Shown here: positions 25,901 to 38,470 of the stretch, in pieces | Layout of the letters: the number at the start of each line of letters is the position of its first letter | How positions within the stretch are numbered: the stretch's first letter is position 1 | Source: Triops longicaudatus | Taxonomy: Eukaryota > Arthropoda > Branchiopoda > Notostraca > Triopsidae | DNA length: 64,000 nucleotides | NCBI GenBank assembly: GCA_022885665.1 | Contig: JAGQDJ010000066.1 | Span: 124,001 to 188,000, forward strand | Reading direction: 5' to 3' | Translations under genes and position numbers: made by a program | The notes under the pieces: generated by a model | Seen by the model: only the letters and a program-made list of their open reading frames with translations | The model's database searches: none | Told to the model about the DNA's origin: nothing

Positions 25901-26452
25901 AAATTAAAACGCAACTACAAAGTTACTGAAAAACGATCTTCCTCCAATACTTGCGCTTTTGATACTGTACCTTTTTATTGGACCTTACGCTTTTACAATA
26001 CGTTTAGACGTGGATGGATTGTTACACTAGCACGCCGGTCGTAAAGGAAGATAGTCATAAATACAGATTGCCTTATCTCTTTAATAGACAAACCTTTTTC
26101 GCAAACAAACTGTGACACAAACACTCGAATTTTCGCAGCCTAGGTTTATAGAAAATACTAGAAACTTTTTATCGTTTTTTTACCTTTATTCCGTTGCAAA
26201 GGAGGCAAACGAAGCTTGGTTGTTGTTGTACTACCTGGTACATCTTTCGGCCCCCAGGTGATTTGTACCTATTAAACGATATGATAACAACGAAAGAACT
26301 AGCCAGTACACTTGCGTTATCGTTACGTAAACAATAAGGTGACAAAACAGTCCCGAGTGCAATATACGAAGTAAGCGAGTACCTACAGCGAGTTCGAAAC
26401 CTGGCGGCGATTCACTTTCGTCGTTCCAAATTTTCCCGGAATTCGCACTCAT
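19932..26452 (-). CDS. PDE10: PDE10-type cAMP/cGMP 3',5'-cyclic phosphodiesterase with tandem GAF domains
   Basis: Hydrolyses cAMP and cGMP. Thirteen exons: 26452-26387, 26268-26184, 25760-25569, 24930-24761, 23824-23306, 22627-22389, 22284-22087, 21937-21515, 21164-20927, 20872-20714, 20658-20377, 20253-20173, 20087-19932; 935 aa. An N-terminal 'VRKFLVEHPQALEDFV' helix resembles PDE10A. GAF-A (about 190-420) ends near VAKSKNTIRVDD and carries a long Pro/Ser-rich insert. GAF-B contains DADRASLFLVDH, NIPDAYGDSRFN and IGVVQMVNK. The catalytic domain has YHNWTHG (His 683, His 687), CHDLDHRG (721-727), MEHHHF, TASDLS and a conserved Gln in PASQVDF. PDE11 and PDE5 were considered, but VPYHNWTHG, TSTMEHHHFNQTV and GRQPIGMMDR fit PDE10 better. 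The first-exon ATG at 26452 is the only ATG in that open frame. The N-terminal exons are the least certain. Confidence 0.9.
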
Positions 26453-29400
26453 GCTGGCAAGTTTTTCAAACCGGATTATATTTGTTGATCGTTGATCAAT
26501 TCCTCGACGACTTTTCAACAAAACAAGAACGCTTGACACGCGAACGCCTTCGAGCAACAATTGCACTAAACTACTTTAATTTTTCACAATGATTTTCAGT
26601 GGTCTTCGCCAAGATAAATGACGCAGTGTCTCTTCGATGGGATATCTTAAAAAAATTCAAGAATTTACGTTGCAATAAAGAAGACTCTCCAATACAATAA
26701 AGGAATTACCATAAATACGGGACAAAATACAACTATACTTTCTTTGCATGTGAACAGATGAACAAAAACATAGGCGCTAGTAGCACAAATCAAAAGAATT
26801 CTTATAAGCAAACAAAGATTTTTTCAAAACTGAACGGCACCTATTATAATTTGCGATAACTTCATATTTTTTAAAAAAAAAAAGATATCACTATAGTGAT
26901 ATCTTTTTTTCCCGCGGCACTTAAAAGTTTTTGAGGAATATCAGATAATATAATCAGTCCTTACCTACGCAGTACGCCGGAAACAAACCCTTAATCGAAA
27001 TGCAATATATTATTTGAATGAAACAGCTAAGTAGGCTTTTTCGTACTGACCTACTATTTTATCGCGAATGAAATGTTTATCAAATGTCCTGCAAATTGAA
27101 ATCTGGCAGCAATAAAGCCTTCGGCAAATGTTCAGTAATCACGTACGAATCCTAAGCGCAGTAGTCTACAAAAGAATAGGTCTCCCCCTGTTTTTGTCAA
27201 GCTTTTTTTCACTATAAAGTTATTACTTTTTTCGATTAATAGGCTTTCACTGCATAACGACACTGTTTTCACTGTATCACCACAAGACACCTACAATAGC
27301 GTACTTGCACACTGAAAAGTTCACAAATCCCGTTTGGATACTTTTCCCTACAACTCATGAGTCTTTTCTCCGTGAAAGTTACCTTTGCACGCTTTTATGC
27401 CTTGTCTGTAATAGTACTGCATCACACAGTACCGTAAAATTCATGCGTGAAGCAACGGACACCGAGATACGTCACATTTAATTAGCCCCCAATATCACTC
27501 CTCTTCGGTCGTTTGCGTTCTTCTTTCTCACTTTCTTTGACTTTTACGCCGACAATACCGATTCGCTGTTGATAATAATAGCACCACCCCTTCGAACAAT
27601 CCGGGAATCGGAAACTTTCGCTCTATCGTAGAGATAATAAGTAATTAGACTAACCTAGAACAACTCCCCTCAAGATGAAATCCAGCTTTACCTTCGCGTG
27701 TCAGCTTCCGGTTGCCACAGCAACTTACCAGTAGTAAATGCCAAACTCGACATGAGTAACAAGATTCACCCGTTTTTGCTCTTCTTTCTAAAAATTTCTT
27801 AAAATAAACTTACTTTTCTAGTTCTGTGATCGGGATGACACGTTTTATTTTTATTGATCCTAAACAAATAAATTAATCAAATTCTTAGGCCAAAAATTGT
27901 CAGTTTCCCAGTAGCCAAGAATCCTCGAAAAATCTCAGCCGGATGATGTAGTTATCGTCTGTTTGCGACTTTCCCCCACAATACGATTGGGTGACTACAA
28001 TGTACGTTAGATATGGAAAACAGTGAAGGGAATGCCTGCCATTCAATTGTGACAGCGAGGACGAAGAACTGAGTCTTCAATGAAAAATGTGCAGGATATT
28101 TGATTAATCAAGTTGCTGACAGGTAAATTAAGTTTTTCTTCTGGTCTTATTCCCTTTGTAAGCGGTAGCGGAACTCAACTCATTATAATCATTCCACAAT
28201 TTTGCAAAAATAAACGAACAAGTAAAATAAAAAGTCGATGGACCACTAAAGTGCACCTCAATTAGTAGCCATTACGTATGCATACCACAAGATTAGCAAA
28301 AAATACGTTAAAGCTAAAATGGTCAAAAGGCGAGTGGCTTTGACCAGCCAAGATGAAGAACTTCCGGTGCAATCTACAAGTACAGTCAAAAGCAAGACAA
28401 CAAACGAATAATAAAAACCCAAGTTAACTAAGGTCTTCAGGGAGGGGCAAACCGTTTATTTACGAATGGTAAGGAGAGGAGCGTTAAAGAAAAGGTGGAG
28501 TTAATATCATATCCTCCCCTTTCCGATATGATCTCTCCTCGTTTGACGATCTTTTCATCTTTGCGTTTTATACATTTTTTTTGTGCTCAACAATCCTCAC
28601 GAGCTGGCAACAAAGACTTGGGGAATTGTTGCTCAAGATACGTCAACGCAGGCGCACAAACATACTTTTATTCAATACCCATGTTATTTTTTCCATAAGA
28701 AACAGCGTTTACATGACAACGCACGCTGCACAAAAACCCGCAACACCAAGCCCCGCCCCTTCCTCTCTCTTTTGTCCATCATTCACTTTTCTTTTAAATA
28801 TTTCGAGCCCACATCTTTACAGCTTCTTCCTAGGGCGGGGCTTAGAAAGTTTAGAGGAAGGGAGAGTGGGCAAAGGGGCGCGGTTTGACAGGTGGGTGGT
28901 TTTACAGAGAAGGGAGATGATGGGGCGTTACGTGCCACTTTTCGCCCTTCTGGTCGCCTTTTTAAATCTTCTATTAGTTTGAAACTCCAGCCCCTTTTCA
29001 CGTTCGTTTCAATCACAGTTCACTAAACTTGTTCTAAATTGCAGAAATGTTTTTCTCGGAGTCTTTTCTTCAATCTTACTCCACTGTCTTTCTTTCACTT
29101 TTTTCTTTTCCTTCCAGTCGTTCACGGCACACAACACTTTGAAATTCCTGCAACAGAAATGAAACATCTTTTGCAAGGGGAAGAAAGAGAACCAGAAGAA
29201 TACTTTGAAGTTCACTGAAAGTCTGACCTTAACGAGGAGTCAAAAAGTCAATGGTCTTTTTTCTTTGTTCAACCTAATTGGAACCGATTTTCGTAGTTAT
29301 AAACGGTTTTCTCTTAAAAGCAAAAATTCGAAAAATTTTTGCGTCACATCACGGTTTTCACAGTAAGAAAATGGCGGTCGTTTATTCCTTCCCCTCAAAT

Positions 29401-29507
29401 TTTGCCCCTCTGGTGGATAACAAAGAGTCAAATTTTTGCTGCACGGAGTGTTTTCAACGAAGAAAAGAAAAAGAGACGAAGCACAGATGGGAGACAGGGG
29501 GCGTATT
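26453..29507. other. Region upstream of PDE10 and downstream of TLK
   Basis: About 3 kb between two minus-strand genes. It should hold the PDE10 promoter and 5' UTR and the TLK 3' UTR. It contains a 34-bp perfect palindrome (listed separately) and a GC-richer pyrimidine tract around 28.74-28.87 kb. No coding frame with family similarity was seen. Confidence 0.5.
26877..26910. repeat. 34-bp perfect palindrome upstream of PDE10
   Basis: A7, then the 20-bp self-complementary core GATATCACTATAGTGATATC (26884-26903), then T7, with no spacer. As RNA it would form a hairpin followed by a U-run on either strand. It may be a foldback scar, a dimeric protein site, or a bidirectional terminator-like element. 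Confidence 0.9.
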
Positions 29508-32500
29508 TCATGATGAACTGGAGGCGTTCATTCCACCCGATAAGAAGGGGGTGAAGGTGCCGGGGTAGTTTTGACTCGTTTGTTGTTGCTGCTGCTGCTG
29601 CTGTTGTTGCGCTTGTAACTGCGCTTGACTCTGCCGTCCGTGTTTAGACAGGGGCGGCTGCAAATACTCGTGTCGAGCTAAAGTGAGCACATCGTCACGT
29701 TCCTCTTTCCGATACGCCAAACACCGTCGGATGAAACCCTGAGTCAAAAATACAAAAAGTGGTTAGTAATTTTAACTACACACAAACTGCCTTCATCCAA
29801 AGATAACTCGCTAGGTAAGTATAAGGCAACGGTGAGAGAAAAGCACAATTACATAAACTATTTTATCGAATAATGTTATTTTAATTTCAAAAATACAACC
29901 CGTAGGTCTTGTACAATGTACACGTATATTAGAAACAGTGAAATTATAAATATGTTCGTAGATAAAAAATTCTAGCAATAGGCTCTGGCCTACGCTAGTA
30001 AAAAAAAAGGCTATCGCGTACTTGGATAATAAGGTCTTATTTAGGCATAAACTCTTTCTACCAGCAATTTTTACGCATGCTGTAAAACCTCATACACAAT
30101 CCTGCCGATCTAATGTGAACTCAGATTTTGTATAAAAGAAAAAAAATCTATACCTTAGCTTCGGAGGAGACGGCTGGTTTGGCGGGGAACTGAACTTCCG
30201 TTGCCTTTAGGATGGTATTTTCTTCTAGAATCGTCGCTTGTGATTGGTTATGACCGAACGGCTACAAATGATAAAACAAAGTTTTAATCTGCGTAAATTA
30301 AACCAAATTAAAGAAAGACACAACTATTAGAAAAAGTAAATTGATTGCAAGAATTACAAAGCACTAAGTACTTTGTCTGATTTTTCTCGCATTGCAAAAG
30401 GAAAATAGAAACGCCTTGAAAAACAGTAACATCAATAAATTTGTATTCCGAACCTTTTTCCCGTAGAGACACTGGTAGAAGATGACTCCGACGGACCAAA
30501 CGTCGACTTTGGAGGATATTTTGGGCGGGTTTTTGCCCACCACAAAACACTCCGGTGGCAAGTACCAGTAAGTACCGGCTCCTTGGGAGGTCAGATCCAT
30601 GCCGTGTTCCGGGTTGTAATTGTCTTCATCCATGATCTTGGAAAGGCCAAAATCTGTGATTTTGATCTCCCCACAGACGCTGCCGTTGCTTAGGAGAATG
30701 TTGCCCGGTTTGAGGTCGTAGTGAATCACTGGCGGTTTGATCTCGTTCAGGTACTTGAGCGCGGACACAACTTGCGTCACGATAGAGCGCGCTTCGCGTT
30801 CGGGAATTACCTTGTGCTGCTTAAGGTAAAAATCCAAATCGTGGCCGTCGCAGTATTCCAACACGGTGCAAAAGGAATTGGCATCGATTTCGAAAACGTC
30901 ATACAACCGAACAACCCGCGGGTGATCTAATGCTTTGTGAATATTGTACTCCCTCAACGCATGCCTAAGAAAGCCCCAAATCAGTGTTTCGGTCAATCCG
31001 TCAATCAATAATCCATATCTAATAACCCATCACAATTACAAGCAAAAACAGATGTTTAAATATCTGAGTACTGGGTCTAACTCAAACGGGGGTTACGTCT
31101 ACTTTAATAAGAGGAAAAACGTTACTTGATATAGTTGGCTTTCTTGTCGTCTTTCCAATCTTTGTTGAGTTGATGGACTTTGCAGGCAACGTAGCGTTGT
31201 TCCTTGAGGTCAAACGCCTGGAGATTAACATTGCAATTAGGAATAATGCAAGAAACCACGAACATAGAAGACAAATTTTCTTATTTAGTTTCAAAACTCG
31301 GAAATTCAGATATGCAAACAAGTCCATTGTTTTAAAGTAAAGGAAAAATAACATTTTCGCTAAGGCAGCTTAAATAACGTTATTTTGTTGTGCATTAGAC
31401 GCTCATTCTCACCACAGCAACTTTGGTGTCTTATTGAATTCCTTCACCTTTACAAGTTGAAGAGTTTTGACTTTAAAATGGAGCTCTCACCATAATTTTG
31501 TAAAGTGAAACTTTTCAAGCTAAACTTTGTTATTCTCTTAATTTATTTTATAAATTTGTGCAAACTTCTTGCAGATGTCACTTTGATGTACGCTAACTTA
31601 CCTTATGGACTTCGCTAAATCCGCCTTTACCCAATAGCATCAGAAGAAGGTACCGATCATTGAGCACTGGGTGATTATTAAACCTATACAGTAGAACAAA
31701 TCAGTAATTCATCGGCGAATATATAAACTAGTAAAAAAGGCAACTACCGTCGATTTTGTTCACTAGCTTCTCAATGTTAGTCAAAGTAGTTTGACTACTT
31801 ACCGGCTTTGATCTTCGTTATGAATTCGCTTTAACTCCCGTATATGCAAATTCCGTTCTCGTTCCAGTTTCTCCATTTCTAACTGTAAATCGGCATCTTC
31901 TTTCTTTAACGCATTTTGCCGTAACTAGAAATAAACGAAATTAAAAACCTACTATGCAAAACCTATTTTTAGTTTTACCTTGAGGATTTCTTCCGCTTCG
32001 TAGAATTCTTGCATAGTGAGTTCACGCACGGTGTCCGTTTTGAAGTTGGTATCGGTACCGTTGAGAGCTAAAGCGGAGGAGGAACTAGTGCCGGAGCCTC
32101 CGCTGCCCGTACTGGCAGCACTCGCGGCCGTATTGGCGTTACTGGAAGCCGCCGCGCCACGTTTCCGGCTACTGGTTGAGGTATCGGCGCTAGGTTTTCG
32201 CTTGGCGAGTAATTTCCGGTGTCGATCGATTTCTTCCCGCGTGGACGACAACTCTTCTTGGCGCTTGGCCAATTCTTGAAAGGCATACCCGTCGGTCCAG
32301 TTCTCTTGGAAGGTGGCGCCCACGCGTTGCGTCACAAACTGGCCTAATCGGAGGCGATTTTGCATGCAGCGCGCCCGCGCGTCTTTCTTCTCGATGGTCG
32401 ACTTTTCAATGAGTAACCGTTTCACCACATCGATACAACGGTTCACGGCAGCTTTCTGCTGCTCAATCACTTTTTGCTGCGCACTCAACTGCCGATGCAA

Positions 32501-35500
32501 TTCATCACTTGCCTATTAAGTAAAATAAATGGAGAAAAATCCTCACAAATAACACATAAATGTAAGTCTACATGAGCAATCTAATTTACTCTCTTGTAAA
32601 TAGAAAGTATCTACAGTTAACTACTTTTTGTTCTAAACACTCCCTCCCCCTTAAAAATAATGATAAAAACTATTAACTTCTGCCACTAAGAATCACTACA
32701 TAAGATTCACGAAGTCAAGTAAAACTGTTTGATATCGAAGTAAACGGCGTTAAAACAGGTATAGCTCTGACGGAACAGATAGAAGATACCTGTACGAGGT
32801 TCACATGAACAAAGCTAGAGTAAACGCCGCAGAGCTTAAAGGACAATGACAGATTCAATTACAAGAACACTCGTTTGCCGACAACACGGAAAACAATTCC
32901 ATTAAACGTAAAAGTTCTAAAAATAAATTTACTCTCGTGAGTTCATCGATTTTGTCATCCTTGAGCTCCAATTCTGTGGACGTTTTTGCTTCCAAGTCTT
33001 GTAGTCGCTGAATGGCCAAACCTTCTTCTTCATTCTTCACTGCTTTGTTAAGAGAGGGCGCGCCTGACGAAGGATTCATGGGGCTTTGGGGTGTAACAGC
33101 GGTTTGTGCCGGTGGTCCAGGCCCCGCCCCTGTTGTTGAGGCTGTATTTCGCCTTCGCCCTGATCCTACTCCTCCTCCTCCTCCAGGTAATCCTCCATCG
33201 ACGTTACTACTCGATCGACTCTGTAAAAAAAACAAATAAGAAATTTTAGGTGACACCCACACAATTTGAACGTAAATCTCAATTCTCTAACGAAAACTGT
33301 CTCTGACCTTAAGAGCGAAAGGAAAACTTGTCTAAATTGCAAATAATGCAACAATTTACGAAATAAATAAATAAATCTGCTAAACTGAGCTTATTCATAT
33401 GCTCTATTTTCTTTACTTGTGTTTTGTGTCCTACGGGAGCAGGATTCCGCGGGGGTTGCATGAGTCCTGCGTTGTAGTCCATCCCGGGTGCATTGGTACA
33501 ATTCACGCCAGCTACTACAGTACCGGCACCTCCCACTACGACCGGGCTCAACCCACTGACAATGGATCCTTGCGGATTTGCTGCCGAAGCATTGGCTCCG
33601 CTTCCACCAATCACAGACGTGCTTGACCCTGCCCCTTGTGGACTGGAAGGCATCTATGTAAAATGTCAAAAACCCATCATTGCTCCTAGAACAAAACCTT
33701 GGTATATTTCTACCTAAGCTTAAAAATTAGCTCGGTAAGAAAAGCACTATATTTGATTAACTTTTTACATGACTTGCTTCTTGTTTCATTTCATCAAATT
33801 TTCATTTATTTGTTTTTACTTATTATTTTAAAATCAATTTAAAATTAACTTACTGCGATGAACGTTTGGTGCTGAGGTGAAGGTGACTTGGCTCCGCTGT
33901 GCCTGCCCGGACTACTGGGCGGTGGTTTGTTGAAGTAATCGTTGATCTTTTTGCTGTCGCTTTGAGAACGACTGCCTTTGGCTGGTGGAGCACCGCCATC
34001 GTCGCCTCTTCGCCGTCGCTTCCTTTCTGTGGTGCTGGTGGGATTGGTCGCCGGCGTTGCCGAGGCGCAGTTGGAAGTGCTTCTGGAAGGACCTTGTTTC
34101 TCTGGCGTACTGATCCGTTCGTCTTCCCGATCGGACGAACCTATTAAAAAAAATCTTTACCTCCAACGAAAAAAAAAAACGACTTCACAAAAAAGAGAAA
34201 GCTTCCATCACGTACCTGTACTTAGGTTTGAATCTTGGTTATGGACACTCGCACTTGAGATTTGTGAAGTAACAACTCCGCCCCCGCCCCCTGCTCCTGG
34301 TCCAGGACCTGGTCCAGGTCCGTTGCTATTATTCATGTGGAGAGGGGCGGGTGATAACGCAGGCGGGCCAGTCTGGGGCACAGACGGGAACTGAAGAGGC
34401 GGATTCGGTGTGGTAGGCGTTAAAGGCGTGGCCGAGACAGTAGTAGGCGTGGCCGAAAGAGGATTACTCATCGTCGACGTGGACTGGGGGAACTGTGGCA
34501 TCATGGGCACGGTAGGGGAGGCAGCAGAAATCTACGAAAAGAATTGTTTTAAAAACTATATACATATTCCGTAAAAAATGAAAATAAATCAAATAATGAA
34601 ATATGGCCTATTCGTTTAATTTTATCGATAAAGTGGTAACTTGGACTGGAAGTCAAACTTTGACCAGAACTACCACAAACCTCCATAACAAGCTTAACAG
34701 GAAGAGGCCGTAAGAGTAGAGCCGGAGCGCAAACGGACGGGTCAGGGCGTTACTAGTTTCGTTCATTAATGTGCAAATAAATTTGTCAATAGAACTGGTC
34801 TCAACTAATGTGCAGACCAAACTTACGCAGTACTAAATCAAATTTAAACTCACTCTTTTCCGACAAAGATAAATCAATCCTAGATTTACTACCGTTCTAT
34901 GTACAAATAAAGCACATCGATTTCCGAGTCCATATTCTCGGCCTTTTCGCAATCATAGGCAAATAAAAGAGGAAGAATTATTTTTCCAGGTAAAGAACCG
35001 TAACTTTCCCCGACGACTAACATATGAAAACTAACCTTAACGCTTTCGAGTACCTCGCAATTCCTCGAACGCAACTCAAAATTCCTCTTAGCCACCCCCC
35101 AAAAACATTCGCAGAACTTCACGAACCCAGTGGTCTCGTTAACAAATGGCTACAAAAATTCTAAGGAAAACACTTTAACCTTTACACGAGATTTTCAACC
35201 ACAACTTCGGCGTCAATTCTAACCTCTGGACATTTTACGGCGAAATTTATTAGGAATGCCTAACTATTAACGGAAAGTGGCAAAATACAGATACATGTTA
35301 AACAGATTTCGGACAGTAGATTCGAACTCGTAGCACACGCTCCAAGAGTACTACAGGAGTATACATACGTCCAGCTTCTGTTCATGAGGTAAAATGTGGA
35401 CGTATTACGCCTCTCTCTCTATCTCTCTCTCTCTTATCTTTCCTTAATATTCACTCTAAATTGCCAGTGAGAAATTTCATGCAGTTAATATGTAAAAAAC

Positions 35501-36542
35501 GACACAGAATACATGATACCATTGTCTACTGCACTACATTTATTGATGATTCCACAAAGCCCTTTTTCACAGCCCTTCAACGAAACGGTACAATACAGTG
35601 ACTGTTCGCCGTACCACTCTATTATTGTAAATTCAAAAGGCTTTCTTATAACTAATTATTTGGACACAGTTTTTCTTTACGTAACATTAAAAGTCCACCA
35701 CTTTCGGCAACGCATAAGATACCTGATCAACCAAACTTACAAAATAAACGAGGCAAAAACTGTGCCGATCGACGTCCAACTAAACTTAAAATGTGTCAGC
35801 GAACCATTTTAGTTTGAAGGGAAATTATGGAAACAATCGCGATTTTCTTCCCCAGAATCAGGAAAAATCAATAAATAGTCCCGAAGTTTCGCCAAATCCT
35901 TCCTTCAACAACTACTGTGCGCTGGAAGGACAGAATTAGATGATTTTAACCCCCAAGCCACCCCCAAAAACCCATTCTACACTTCGGGCCATCCGCAGCG
36001 GGGCATAAGGAGGCAAAAGCGACTGACTAACACACAGAGAATCGATAATCAAGTCTCTCTTTCTCACTCTTGCGTCCGTCCAACACATAAAAGGTAAAGG
36101 CGTACAAAAAAAGATGGCCCTTGCTATCCTCTTGTTCTCTTCCCCTTATGGTCTTCTACCCATCGACAAACCAAAATTCAATTTTAAATAATACGATTTC
36201 ACTTACGAAATAACAACAATTTTCTACGTGAATTTGCGTCCAAAACTAATACTCTTCCACTGCTCTGTATACAAGACTGGTCATGTCAAATGTGCCGTCA
36301 ACGCACTTCCTCAAAATCTTTCTCCGTACTAAATTCCTTCAAAGACACTTCAATGATGTCGACTTATTCCTTACTTTTTAACTGTTCTACTATAAATCCT
36401 ACAGCACTGCATTATGCTACGGGCAACAACGATTCACTAAATAGTAAGCGACAAAACAGAAAAACATTACCCTGCCTCCTAGGAATCGTGCCTCCAACAG
36501 TTCTTGTTTACGTGGATCCAAAGCAGCCTGTAAGTTCTCCAT
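29508..36542 (-). CDS. TLK: Tousled-like serine/threonine kinase (TLK)
   Basis: Nuclear kinase that phosphorylates ASF1 histone chaperones in chromatin assembly. Twelve coding exons from the conserved ATG: 36542-36471 (exon itself starts 36553), 34531-34216, 34140-33854, 33653-33417, 33220-32933, 32512-31979, 31924-31803, 31683-31602, 31217-31126, 30964-30454, 30261-30154, 29738-29508; 959 aa, longer than human TLK1/2 because of low-complexity segments. The start matches the family 'LDPRKQELLEARF'. Then come SSDREDERISTPEKQ, KKINDYF, coiled coils (about 400-610) and the kinase domain (about 630-905) with GKGGFSEV, VACK (Lys 659), HYDLKPGN (Asp 760), DFG (781-783) and GTYWYLPPE. A polyglutamine stretch and a Ser-rich tail end the protein. 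A further 5' exon probably lies 10 kb upstream. Confidence 0.95.
29580..29610. repeat. CAG/CAA repeat encoding polyglutamine in TLK
   Basis: On the minus strand a mixed CAA/CAG run encodes ten consecutive Gln near the TLK C-terminus, within a longer Gln/Ala/Leu-rich segment. It lies after the kinase domain and is likely to be length-variable. Confidence 0.9.
34283..34325 (-). repeat. Gly/Pro low-complexity repeat in the TLK N-terminal region
   Basis: Short alternating GGACCT-type units encode a Gly-Pro repeat followed by a poly-Gly stretch in exon 34531-34216. The N-terminal half of TLK is generally disordered and low-complexity here. Confidence 0.75.
34532..36470 (-). other. TLK intron after the first conserved exon
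   Basis: This 1.94 kb intron is bounded by a GTAATG donor at 36470 and a TAG acceptor at 34532. It contains a (CT)n tract at 35410-35434 and otherwise AT-rich sequence. No nested gene was recognised. Confidence 0.7.
35410..35434. repeat. (CT)n/(GA)n microsatellite
   Basis: About twelve CT dinucleotides with a single interruption, inside a TLK intron. On the sense (minus) strand it reads GAGAG. Confidence 0.9.
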
Positions 36543-38456
36543 ACGCGACGTCCCTACAATCCAAGAAGAAAAACAATCATAATTCCAATAAAAAAACTCA
36601 TTCTTACGTATGTTTTGCATTCTTTACCGCGTCAATAAACTACATTTTCAAATCTACGAGCCTTTGACTAAATAGCGGTACTTGCTACTTTGGCTTCTGC
36701 AGTCCATGGGAAGGGGGGAAGTTGGGGGGCTAACTAAGAAAATGTGTTTACGGGCCCCCATAAGAAAAACGAAAAGGTGATGTTTGGTCTGTTCTGAGGA
36801 GACAACTTTTCTTAAAAGCGCCAACTGGTTTATTTAAGCGCAAACTATACTCTGGGAAACGGGAGCCGTAGCCTGGGGCGAAAAGGTCTCTCTTGTCTCC
36901 TCTCTCCTTCTCTTCTTCTTCGTCTCCTTTCTACACTGTAGGTTTGTGTCCATTGATGGTATTACAATGTCGGAGGTACCAAAGATCTCTCCCTGCAACG
37001 CTATCAACGTCGCAGCCATGTCTTCCGAACTATAAGAACCGAAGACGAAACTTTTCGATACCTATTTACGAATATTTTCATCCTACTCTCTTATACGAAA
37101 ATCTTTCCGAGAACGCTCTGCTATTTTGCGTTCAGAATTCTGCGTGTACTGTGCTTGCCATAACCATGTTACAGTGTGATCGAACTAAGCTTACCATCAT
37201 TTTCTTACAGTTATCCAAACCGCATAACACGTTTCTGAGCTCTTAACTTTCAAACACTTGTAAATTCCGTTTTTTAAGAAAAAACACAATAATCCAACCA
37301 ATTCGACTAACACCGTTTCTCAATATAATTCGCTGGAATTTGATCTAAGGCTATCACTTTCCCCCAGACACTTTCTTCATCAACTTGGCTTTTGCCCGCC
37401 TTTCCTTCCTTCCGGTCGATTCACTATTTAACGCTGTCCCTTAACCCAAAAGGTAAATATACTCTGTACGCAGTCCTAGTGACGATTCACAGAGGCCGTT
37501 ACTGTACCTCGGCTGTGGTACATGCTCTCTGTCGTGACTTCGAAGCACACACAAAAAAGCTACAATTGAACTAATTATACCTCCAACACTGCCCACAAAC
37601 ACCTCCCAGCGAGTTCCCAGGTCAGTATTGCAATACACATGGCTCATCGTCCTGAATTATTAAAATCCGTTGGAAGTGAACTTGCTAAACGTGGACCAAG
37701 TATGACTCCCTAGTCGACTTTTGAGACAAATTTCGACAGGACCATCAACGTCTTCAGCGAAAGGAGTAAACGTCTGCGTGTTTAATCCGACAAAACAAAA
37801 TTCCGACAACGTTCGTTCTAGTTGTCAGCATTCAGCTTGGATTGAGTTCAGTCCAGTTTCGTTCCATTCGCAGTTCAAAAGTGTTTTGTTCCTAGCTCAA
37901 TCAACTCTTGAACAACCATAACAACATTGATACCGTACCGAACGTGGTAAACGGAAATGACACAAGGGAGATCTTATGCTTCAGGTCACATGCTCACGAT
38001 ACACCGTAGGCGTGGCTTACAGTTTCATTCGTTTTTTTCAACGTCTTGCTCCTTTCACGAATGAAAATAAGCTATGCAACTGATGAATGTTTTCTGATCC
38101 ATGAATTAAGGCTTAATTCGTAATTTTTGTTTCGTCTAGCTCAGAAGCAGCGACAAACTCCACTTAACGAAGGTGTACACGGAAGGAACTTAACATATTG
38201 CTACAGGTCACTTTATTGGGAATCTTCCAGTAAATTCTATATGCAATACTGTAAAAAGAAACGTTCTTCGTTTCACCCTAACCCACTCTCCGTAGGCGAA
38301 AACGGATAATGGAATGAGACAAGGAGAGACTGGAAGAGACATGTCAGAAAAGGGAGGAGAAGGGCAAGGAAGGGAGTATATAGAGTGCATAGCTTTCGCT
38401 ACCGTCGACCGTCACCATTCAATGCCAATGCCTATGCATAGTACGGTAATCGAGGG

Positions 38457-38470
38457 GGTCACGTGACCCA
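38457..38470. promoter_or_regulatory. Palindromic E-box (CLEAR/USF-like), GGGTCACGTGACCC
   Basis: A 14-bp perfect palindrome centred on CACGTG with the extended GTCACGTGAC core recognised by bHLH-Zip factors of the MITF/TFE and USF classes. It lies about 85 bp from a TATATAG at 38374-38380 and close to an ACGTCA motif. This is motif evidence only. Confidence 0.4.

Noticed and set aside
19932..26452. PDE11 or PDE5/6 identity for the GAF phosphodiesterase
   Set aside because: These share the tandem-GAF plan, but the N-terminal helix, VAKS/RFP segment, VPYHNWTHG and TSTMEHHHFNQTV sequences fit PDE10 better.
36834..37019. Open frame MAATLIALQGEIFG... as a TLK first exon
   Set aside because: No suitable donor joins it in phase to the exon at 36553, whereas the 46504 donor does so cleanly.
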